A DNA stretch of 6,301 nt from an uncultured Clostridia bacterium (GTDB lineage: Bacteria > Bacillota > Clostridia > Oscillospirales > Ruminococcaceae). Positions within the stretch are counted from its first letter, which is position 1. Every line of letters begins with the position of its first letter. Shown piece after piece: positions 1 through 5,435 of this stretch. A model generated the notes under the pieces. It made no database searches, had not been told where the DNA came from, and was given only the letters and a program-made list of their open reading frames with translations. The position numbers and the translations under genes were made by a program. The stretch lies in assembly GCA_946183095.1 (NCBI GenBank), contig CAMHBE010000125.1:1-6301 (forward strand). Direction: 5' to 3'.

Positions 1-162
1 GGATACCGGTCCGCTGAGCGCGAATGCCGCTATAAAAGCGATTACCGCCGCCAGAGCGCTTATCAGCACGCCCACAGCGCCTTTTCTTGCCCCGTGGAAC
101 ATGAATGCCGCTGCCAACGCTATGACCAGTACATCGAGGAACCAGAAATATTCACTTCCCAT
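1..162 (-). CDS. CvpA-like membrane protein, N-terminal part (cut by left window edge)
   Basis: This is the last gene of the run, cut off at the left edge; 54 residues are visible and the frame is open to base 1. It starts MGSEYFWFLD. Two hydrophobic segments can be seen, at about residues 6-22 and 28-49, separated by a short polar turn HGARKG. A start-proximal Asp in the first membrane helix followed by a G-x-x-K-G turn is typical of the CvpA (colicin V production) family, small multi-pass inner membrane proteins whose biochemical role is poorly defined. The ATG is supported by AGGAG five bases upstream, which overlaps the stop codon of the preceding gene, so the two are probably translationally coupled. 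The family call rests on a short stretch; another small polytopic membrane protein is possible. That it is protein-coding is well supported by the start signal and position. Confidence 0.62.
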   Translation of the reverse strand, partial: MGSEYFWFLDVLVIALAAAFMFHGARKGAVGVLISALAAVIAFIAAFALSGPVS

Positions 163-167
163 GCGTT

Positions 168-172
168 CTCCT
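168..172 (-). promoter_or_regulatory. Ribosome binding site of the CvpA-like gene, overlapping the upstream stop codon
   Basis: The minus strand reads TAAGGAGAACGCATG. The AGGAG lies five bases before the ATG, and its first base is the last base of the TAA stop of the DUF5711-like gene. This fixes the start of the partial gene and suggests that ribosomes finishing the upstream gene initiate on this one. Confidence 0.75.
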
Positions 173-1413
173 TACTGTTTCTGCCCGTCGGCAGTCCCTT
201 CAATGTTTATTGTGTTCAGCTTGTCGTAGCCTATCATGAAGAGGTCGCTGCCTGTTTTCACGAACTTTGTGTAATCGTCGTTCGAGAGGGGCAGATCCCT
301 TTCTTCGAGAAGCTGACTGTCGAGCAGTCTCAGCCTTGTTCCTTCCAGCAGGATAACGCCGTCCTTGTCATAGGACACGCATCCCGTTCCGGATGAGATA
401 TAGCTGAAGGCAGTCTCTTCCGCGTTCGGGTCGAGCACCACGAGCACGCTTTTGTTTGCCGAAACGTCGAGATAATGCAGCAGACCGCCCACTTCGCTCA
501 TCGAGAAGTGTTTCAGCCCGCCGGGGTAAGTATATACACTGTTTGTGCTGCCGTCGGAGCAGTTCAGCGATATGACGGCGTTGTCACAGACGCACATCAC
601 GATGCTCCTGTCCGCGTACAGTCCGCACGGCAGGCTGTTGTTCTTCAGCGAGCGGTACCACACGCTGCCGTCGGTGCTCTTTATTGAGAATTTGTAGAAA
701 TTCGTAACGATGTCGCCGTTCGCCGAGCTTATAGTGGTAACTATGATGTGCTCGCCGTCGCCGACAAATCTCACCTGCATGACATTTTCGTCAGCGAACT
801 TTTTCGTGTATTTCCAGTTGCCGCCGTCGTCGTAGATGTACAGCACGTTTGAGTATCTTTCGGAGTCCGTTACCACGGCGGAAAGGCTGTCGCTGCCGAC
901 TGCGGTGTATATTATCTTGTCATCGAGCGTTTTCTGATAGATAAGGCTCGTTTTGCTGTACAGTGCGAAGTTGTAGCCGGACTTGTCGAAGAGCAGTATG
1001 CGCTTGTCGCTCGTGGTCATTTCGGGGTTGCTGTAGCCGTGTTTGAGGGCGTACAGCTGTGCTCCCGACTTGTCATAGGCGTACAGATATGTGTCCGTGA
1101 GCAGTGTGAAGTTCTCACCGAAGCTTTCCAGCGCGTAACTGCTGCTTCCCGGCAGCTCGATAGGAAATCCCACCTCGTTCGTGGTCCTGGTATCGACCTT
1201 TGACGCGATTCCTCTGAGGGGCTCGAATATCGTTCCCGCGTTCATCCACACTATCGCGAAAGCGATCACCACGACCAGTATTATTATCAGCCTGACGAGG
1301 TTCCTGCTCTGTTTTTTCTTTTTCCTGTATTTTGTCAGGTCTGTCGTTTTACCGAGCGTTTCTCCGGCACCGGAGCCGCCGGTATGCAGCTCTGACTTGT
1401 CAAGTATTTTCAT
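172..1413 (-). CDS. DUF5711-like single-pass membrane protein with extracytoplasmic beta-repeat domain
   Basis: A 413-residue protein of unknown function. Residues 1-38 are polar and end in a basic stretch (RKKKK, residues 30-34). One hydrophobic helix follows at about 40-57, so the N-terminus is probably cytoplasmic and the remaining 350 residues extracytoplasmic (type II topology, no signal peptidase site). The outer part is rich in Ser, Asp, Tyr and Gly and contains repeated blade-like strands such as YLYAYDKSG (109-117), LYSKTSLIY (151-159) and VLYIYDDGG (190-198), consistent with a beta-propeller of the WD40/PQQ-like type. It has five cysteines, at 263, 274, 276, 285 and 345. Architecture and neighbourhood match what I recall of Pfam DUF5711 proteins of Clostridia; I name that family from recognition, not from a search. 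The ATG overlaps the TruA stop as ATGA and has AAGGAGAG just upstream. No enzymatic motif is visible. A role in the cell envelope is only a guess. Confidence 0.72.
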   Translation of the reverse strand: MKILDKSELHTGGSGAGETLGKTTDLTKYRKKKKQSRNLVRLIIILVVVIAFAIVWMNAGTIFEPLRGIASKVDTRTTNEVGFPIELPGSSSYALESFGENFTLLTDTYLYAYDKSGAQLYALKHGYSNPEMTTSDKRILLFDKSGYNFALYSKTSLIYQKTLDDKIIYTAVGSDSLSAVVTDSERYSNVLYIYDDGGNWKYTKKFADENVMQVRFVGDGEHIIVTTISSANGDIVTNFYKFSIKSTDGSVWYRSLKNNSLPCGLYADRSIVMCVCDNAVISLNCSDGSTNSVYTYPGGLKHFSMSEVGGLLHYLDVSANKSVLVVLDPNAEETAFSYISSGTGCVSYDKDGVILLEGTRLRLLDSQLLEERDLPLSNDDYTKFVKTGSDLFMIGYDKLNTINIEGTADGQKQ

Positions 1414-2168
1414 ATCTCTCCTTCTGACGGATAGAACACCCTGTTCAGGTACAATCCGTGGGCGGGTATGGTAACTCCCGCGTACTCCCGCACGCCCGTC
1501 TCCAGTGAGCGCGCTATATCGTTTTCCGTGCGCTTTCCCTCATTTATATATATGAGCGTCCCGACCGTTATCCGCACCATGTTGTGCAGAAATCCGTCGC
1601 CGCTGACCGTGAATGTCACGGTATCGCCGTTTCTTGCAACGTCGTAGGCGTATATCGTCCGCACGGTGGTAGCGAGATGCGCCTTTGATTCCGCCTTGCA
1701 GAACGCCGCGAAATCGTGAGTTCCCACAAACAGCTTTGCCGCCGCGTCCAGCCTTTTTTCGTCCAGCCTGTACGGGTAGTGCAGCGCGAGATCTGCGGCG
1801 AAAACATCCCTGTGCGGCGCGGTATTCACCACATAGATATATTCTTTCCCTTTTGCGGAAAATCTTGCATGGAAATCATCTTCCGCGTCCTCACACCCCA
1901 GCACCGCTATATCCTCGGGCAGCATGGCGTTCATGGCTTTCACGAGCCCTTCGCACGGTATCGCGTTATCGACCTTCGCGCTGAAACAGAACTGCCTTGC
2001 GTGGACTCCCGCGTCTGTGCGCGAACAGCCGTGTACCGTGACCGGAGCGTTCATTATCCTGCTCAGCCTGTCCTCGATGATGCCCTGCACGGTGATGCCG
2101 TTATCCTGCCGCTGCCAGCCGTGATAGGCGGTGCCGCGGTAGGATATGGTGACTTTCAGGTTCCTCAT
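1410..2168 (-). CDS. truA: tRNA pseudouridine(38-40) synthase TruA
   Basis: TruA isomerises uridines at positions 38, 39 and 40 of the tRNA anticodon stem-loop to pseudouridine, in the cytoplasm and without a cofactor. The 252-residue protein is close to the usual family length. Landmarks in order: GTAYHGWQRQ (12-21); the active-site motif GCSRTDAGVHA (47-57) with nucleophile Asp52; FHARFSAKGKEY (99-110); DGFLHNMVR (191-199), which includes the conserved late segment of the fold; and PAHGLYLNRVFY near the C-terminus (235-246). All hallmark residues are intact. The start ATG lies one base after the TAA of the flavodoxin gene (TAAAATG), and no good Shine-Dalgarno is visible in front of it, so reinitiation by the upstream ribosomes is likely. 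The end overlaps the next start by four bases (ATGA). TruA downstream of EcfT is the common Firmicutes order. Confidence 0.96.
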   Translation of the reverse strand: MRNLKVTISYRGTAYHGWQRQDNGITVQGIIEDRLSRIMNAPVTVHGCSRTDAGVHARQFCFSAKVDNAIPCEGLVKAMNAMLPEDIAVLGCEDAEDDFHARFSAKGKEYIYVVNTAPHRDVFAADLALHYPYRLDEKRLDAAAKLFVGTHDFAAFCKAESKAHLATTVRTIYAYDVARNGDTVTFTVSGDGFLHNMVRITVGTLIYINEGKRTENDIARSLETGVREYAGVTIPAHGLYLNRVFYPSEGEI

Positions 2169-2169
2169 T

Positions 2170-2790
2170 TTACACTTTTATAAAATTCGTGTACTGCGGG
2201 GTCTCTTTCTGCGGCAGACCGAATTTCTCCTTGCCGAGAGCTATCGAGCGCATCAGGAAAGCCATATTCCTTGTAAGTTCCCTTACCGTCAGCAAGCCTT
2301 CCGCGTCGAACTCTGCCTCGCCCTTGTTCATGCCGTGGACGCTGTTCCAGTAGCGGCTTGCGGCAACGGGCATATCGCTTATCAGGAAATACTTGTTGAG
2401 CTGGTCGAACGCGGCGGAGCAGCCTCCGCGTCTTGCGACGACTATGCAGGCTCCCACCTTCATCGTCTTGTCGAAAGAAGTGCTGTAGAACAGCCTGTCG
2501 AGCAGCGATATAAGAGTACCGTTGGCGGAAGCGTAATACACGGGAGTTGCGACTACCAGACCGTCGGCTTTCTCGAACTGTTCGGCTATCTCGTTCACCC
2601 CGTCGTTGAAAACGCAGCGTCCGAGTTCTGCGCATCTGTTGCAGGCGATGCAGCCGCGTATCTCCTTGTTGCCCACCTGAAAGACGGTGGTATCTATGCC
2701 CTCCGTGGAGAACAGCCGCAGCATCTCGTTGAGCGCCATCGTGGTATTCCCGTCACGGCGGGGGCTGCCGTTGAGTATCAGAACATTCAT
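2170..2790 (-). CDS. Flavodoxin-fold (NADPH-dependent FMN reductase/iron-sulfur flavoprotein-like) protein
   Basis: A 206-residue cytoplasmic redox protein of the flavodoxin-like superfamily, numbered here from the ATG at 2790. The N-terminus MNVLILNGSPRRDGNT is the beta-strand and phosphate-binding loop that holds the FMN phosphate. A second flavin contact region is TPVYYASANG (82-91), followed by the usual DR (LLDRLFY). Between them lies a compact cysteine motif, C47-x2-C50-x2-C53-x5-C59. This fits the CX2CX2CX4-7C pattern described for the [4Fe-4S] cluster of archaeal iron-sulfur flavoprotein (Isf), so the protein may carry both FMN and a cluster; binding is inferred. Substrate and partner are unknown. 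An in-frame TTG at 2799 would give a longer form, but AAAGGA directly abuts that TTG, whereas it lies nine bases before the ATG, so the ATG is preferred. The gene sits 19 bases after ecfT and one base before truA, an unusual insertion in this conserved pair. Confidence 0.88.
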   Translation of the reverse strand: MNVLILNGSPRRDGNTTMALNEMLRLFSTEGIDTTVFQVGNKEIRGCIACNRCAELGRCVFNDGVNEIAEQFEKADGLVVATPVYYASANGTLISLLDRLFYSTSFDKTMKVGACIVVARRGGCSAAFDQLNKYFLISDMPVAASRYWNSVHGMNKGEAEFDAEGLLTVRELTRNMAFLMRSIALGKEKFGLPQKETPQYTNFIKV

Positions 2791-2799
2791 GTATGTCAA

Positions 2800-2805
2800 T
2801 CCTTT
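2800..2805 (-). promoter_or_regulatory. Ribosome binding site that selects the ATG start of the flavodoxin gene
   Basis: The minus strand reads AAAGGA, then TTGACATAC, then ATG. The Shine-Dalgarno sequence touches the TTG at 2799 and is nine bases from the ATG at 2790, so only the ATG has a workable spacing. Confidence 0.7.
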
Positions 2806-2809
2806 CGAG

Positions 2810-3619
2810 TCATATCAGAAAATTGTCGGCTATCACGATGCCGAGCACACACAGCGTGGCGCCTGCCGCAAAGAGATCGAGCTTTGTGGCTTTGAGCTGA
2901 CGGAGTTTTGTACGTCCCTCGCCGCCTCTGTAGCAGCGGCACTCCATAGCGGTCGCAAGCTCGTTTGCACGTTTGAAGGCGCTTATGAACAGCGGTATCA
3001 GTATCGGCACCATGGACTTTGCGCGTTTGAGCAGACCGCCCGTGTCGAGTGCGGCTCCGCGGGCTTTCTGCGCCATCATTATCTTGTTCGTTTCCTCTAT
3101 CAGCGTCGGTATGAACCGCAGCGCAATGGTCATCATCATAGCAAGCTCATGCACGGGGAAGTGCAGCTTTTTCAGCGGTGACAGCAGGCTCTCGATAGCG
3201 TCGGTGAGCACTATCGGCGAGGTGGTGTATGTCAGCAGCGACATCCCCACTATCAGGAAGATGATGCGCAGCAGCATGAATATCGAAGTCTCTATGCCCC
3301 TCATATAGATGCTGATTATCCAGAACTGCACGAGCGGCTGCGCGTCGGGATCCTTGACAAAGAGCAGGTTCAGCACCGCGGTGAATATGATTATCGGGAT
3401 TATCGGCTTTATGCTTTTGAGCATGAGTTTCGGGCTTATCTCCGAGGCGGCGTATATCAGCAGTATGAACGCGCACGCCACACCGAGCGCAAAGTAGTTC
3501 TGCGCCACGAACAGCATGACCATTATGACGATCACCAGCACTATCTTGAAGCGGCTGTCCATTCTGTGTATGACCGACTTTCCCGGGAAAAACTGACCAA
3601 TAGTTATATCGTTAAGCAT
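2810..3619 (-). CDS. ecfT: Energy-coupling factor transporter transmembrane protein EcfT
   Basis: EcfT is the membrane scaffold of ECF-type vitamin and metal transporters: it joins the two ATPases to a substrate-binding S component and passes on the ATP-driven movement. The 269-residue protein has the normal family length. Hydrophobic segments are seen at about 25-39, 42-58, 71-88, 112-131 and 246-264, with a further amphipathic region near 155-215. The N-terminal signature ([18 protein letters not shown]) is typical. The two cytoplasmic coupling-helix motifs are AQKARG (183-188, Arg187) and [14 protein letters not shown] (224-237, Arg228); both arginines that contact the ATPases are present. 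In the second motif the residue before Arg228 is Cys, where Ala is common in relatives I know. The ATG overlaps the end of the fused ATPase gene by 8 bases, and no strong Shine-Dalgarno is visible, so expression is probably coupled to it. No S component lies in the window, which points to a shared (group II) module. Confidence 0.95.
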   Translation of the reverse strand: MLNDITIGQFFPGKSVIHRMDSRFKIVLVIVIMVMLFVAQNYFALGVACAFILLIYAASEISPKLMLKSIKPIIPIIIFTAVLNLLFVKDPDAQPLVQFWIISIYMRGIETSIFMLLRIIFLIVGMSLLTYTTSPIVLTDAIESLLSPLKKLHFPVHELAMMMTIALRFIPTLIEETNKIMMAQKARGAALDTGGLLKRAKSMVPILIPLFISAFKRANELATAMECRCYRGGEGRTKLRQLKATKLDLFAAGATLCVLGIVIADNFLI

Positions 3620-5372
3620 TTAATGTTTTGAGTAACCTGTCCTTTGCTCTTTCTACCGTATAAATGTCGTCGCCTATATCCAGCCCGCCGTCTTTCAGCA
3701 GATGCGCGAGCCGCGATATCTGCGGTATGCCGAGACCTATCTGTGACAGCTCCTTTGTGTGGCTGAACACATAGTCGGTGTCCTCGTAGCAGAACAGCCG
3801 TCCGTGGTTCATTACCAGTATCTTTTCGGCATACTTCACTATATCTTCCATTGAATGTGATACCAGCAGTATGGTAGTTCCCGACTGCCTGTGGTATTCG
3901 TCTATCTCGTCGAGCACGGTGTCTCTGCCTTTCGGGTCAAGACCGGCGGCGGGTTCGTCGAGTATCAGTATCTGCGGCTGCATGGCGATGACACCGGCAA
4001 GCGCCGCGCGGCGTTTCTGACCGCCCGACAGGTCAAACGGCGAACGTCCGAGAAGTTCGTCCGACAGACCCATAGCTTTTGCGGCATCCCTGACTCTGCG
4101 GTCGATCTCGTCCTCCGGCAGTCCCATGTTTTTGGGTCCGAAGGCGATATCCTTGTAAACGGTATCCTCGAAGAGCTGATATTCCGAATACTGGAACACC
4201 AGTCCTGACATGAACCGCACGGAGCGGATATCGCTGTCCTTTGCCCAGATGTTCCTGCCGTTTATGAATATCTCTCCGGAGGTCGGTTTCAGCAGACCGT
4301 TGAGATGCTGTATCAGTGTTGACTTGCCGCTGCCGGTATGCCCGATAACGCCGACGAACTGACCTTTTCTGATGCTGACGTTCACGTTATCGACCGCCGT
4401 GGATTCAAACGGCGTACCGATGCTGTATTTGTAGCAGAGGTTTTTCACCACCGCCGCATAGGGCGTTTTATCGGGGTCTGTTTCCTGCCGCGGCTGTTTT
4501 TCTTCCGGCACATACTCACCGTGCGGGAGCTTCAGCAGCGCTTCTGCGCATTCCTGCTCGTTCAGTATATCCGGCGGCACATTCACGCCGTTTTTCCGCA
4601 GCAGGTACACGAGTTCCGTGACCTGCGGGACATCCAGCGAGTGCGATTTGAGTTCATCGACCCGGACGAATATCTCTTTGGGCGTGCCGTCCATGATGAT
4701 CTTCCCGTCGTCCATGACCACGACCCTGTCCGCCTGCACGGCTTCGTCCATGTAGTGAGTTATCAGGACGATCGTGACGCCCTGTTCGTTGAGCATCTTT
4801 ATGGTAGCCATGACCTCCGCGCGGCCTTTCGGGTCGAGCATGGAAGTCGGCTCGTCGAGCACTATGCAGTCCGGGCGCATCGCAAGTATGCCTGCGATAG
4901 CCACACGCTGCTTCTGACCGCCGGAGAGCTGATGCGGGGAATGTTCGCGGTATTCGTACATCTCCACGATGCGTAGTGCGCCGTCAACGCGTTTTCGTAT
5001 CTCGGCAGGCGGTACTCCGAGGTTTTCGAGCGCGAATGCCACGTCCTCCTCAACCACCGTTGCAACGAGCTGGTTGTCGGGATTCTGGAATACCATGCCG
5101 ACTTTCTGCCGTATGTCGAAGATGAGCCCCTCATCCGACGCGTCCATGCCATCAACTATGACCTGTCCCGCCGTTGCGGTAAGTATGCCGTTGAGGTGCT
5201 TTGCGAGCGTGGATTTTCCGCACCCGTTATGTCCGAGTACAGCGAGGAACTGCCCCTTCGGCACAGTCAGGTCAAGTCCGCGCAGGACTTTGTTTGCGCC
5301 CACTGCTTCTCCGTTGTCATCGTATATCCTGTATTCAAATTCAAGTCCCTTGACTTCGATGATATTTGTCAT
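3612..5372 (-). CDS. Fused energy-coupling factor ATPase EcfA1-EcfA2
   Basis: One 586-residue polypeptide contains both nucleotide-binding subunits of an ECF transporter, which are usually two proteins of about 280 residues each. Domain 1 (about 4-281) has Walker [10 protein letters not shown] (47-55), Q-loop Gln96, signature LSGGQ (149-153), Walker B ending Asp173-Glu174 and switch His206. Domain 2 (about 305-586) has Walker [10 protein letters not shown] (344-352), Gln394, LSGGQ (448-452), Asp472-Glu473 and His506. All catalytic residues are intact in both halves, so two working ATP sites are expected. Domain 1 has the EcfA1-type Q-loop (FQNPDNQ) and domain 2 the EcfA2-type ([12 protein letters not shown], then FGPKN), so the fusion keeps the usual gene order. 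Each half ends in a similar C-terminal module beginning (V/I)PQ(V/I). The linker (about 282-303) is rich in Pro, Glu, Lys and Asp and contains no Met, so there is no obvious internal start. AGGGAG lies eight bases before the ATG. The call is firm; the substrate cannot be told. Confidence 0.95.
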   Translation of the reverse strand: MTNIIEVKGLEFEYRIYDDNGEAVGANKVLRGLDLTVPKGQFLAVLGHNGCGKSTLAKHLNGILTATAGQVIVDGMDASDEGLIFDIRQKVGMVFQNPDNQLVATVVEEDVAFALENLGVPPAEIRKRVDGALRIVEMYEYREHSPHQLSGGQKQRVAIAGILAMRPDCIVLDEPTSMLDPKGRAEVMATIKMLNEQGVTIVLITHYMDEAVQADRVVVMDDGKIIMDGTPKEIFVRVDELKSHSLDVPQVTELVYLLRKNGVNVPPDILNEQECAEALLKLPHGEYVPEEKQPRQETDPDKTPYAAVVKNLCYKYSIGTPFESTAVDNVNVSIRKGQFVGVIGHTGSGKSTLIQHLNGLLKPTSGEIFINGRNIWAKDSDIRSVRFMSGLVFQYSEYQLFEDTVYKDIAFGPKNMGLPEDEIDRRVRDAAKAMGLSDELLGRSPFDLSGGQKRRAALAGVIAMQPQILILDEPAAGLDPKGRDTVLDEIDEYHRQSGTTILLVSHSMEDIVKYAEKILVMNHGRLFCYEDTDYVFSHTKELSQIGLGIPQISRLAHLLKDGGLDIGDDIYTVERAKDRLLKTLNA

Positions 5373-5402
5373 AAATGCTGCTCCCTATCGAGAGAAATGC
5401 TG
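5373..5402. repeat. Short direct repeat AAATGCTG flanking the EcfA ribosome binding site
   Basis: The 8-base word AAATGCTG occurs at 5373-5380 and again at 5395-5402 on the plus strand, 22 bases apart (about two helical turns), one copy on each side of the Shine-Dalgarno and hairpin. This could be an operator-like pair but is also short enough to be chance. Confidence 0.25.
5381..5394 (-). promoter_or_regulatory. Ribosome binding site of the fused EcfA gene within a possible small hairpin
   Basis: On the minus strand the Shine-Dalgarno AGGGAG (5381-5386) is the 3' arm of CTCTC-GATA-GGGAG. The arms can form five pairs (one of them T-G) around a four-base loop, which would cover the ribosome binding site. 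The spacing to the ATG at 5372 is eight bases. The binding site itself is convincing; the hairpin is short and its effect is speculative. Confidence 0.6.
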
Positions 5403-5435
5403 TATCGTCCGTCAGCCGTCATATCGCACGGATCT

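Noticed and set aside
2165..2635. A 156-codon minus-strand frame inside the flavodoxin gene
   Set aside because: It is out of frame with the well-supported flavodoxin gene and gives an Arg-rich translation without any recognisable motif.
2791..2799. TTG start giving a three-residue longer flavodoxin protein
   Set aside because: The Shine-Dalgarno sequence directly abuts this TTG, leaving no spacer; the ATG nine bases further has proper spacing and begins at the conserved first strand.
2146..2895. A 249-codon open frame on the plus strand
   Set aside because: It is antisense to the flavodoxin gene and spans into ecfT and truA. No motif or hydrophobic pattern makes sense, and the opposite strand is fully explained.
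4338..4976. A 212-codon open frame on the plus strand
   Set aside because: It is antisense to both ATPase domains of the EcfA fusion; His/Val/Arg-rich composition is typical of a reverse-strand shadow.
5405..5435. Possible terminator after the methyltransferase
   Set aside because: TCCGT and ACGGA can pair around a 15-base loop, but the stem is only five pairs and no T-run follows on the minus strand, so it is not a credible intrinsic terminator.
5373..5435. Vitamin riboswitch before the ECF genes
   Set aside because: The gap is 63 bases and lacks the conserved cores of FMN, TPP, cobalamin or similar riboswitches.
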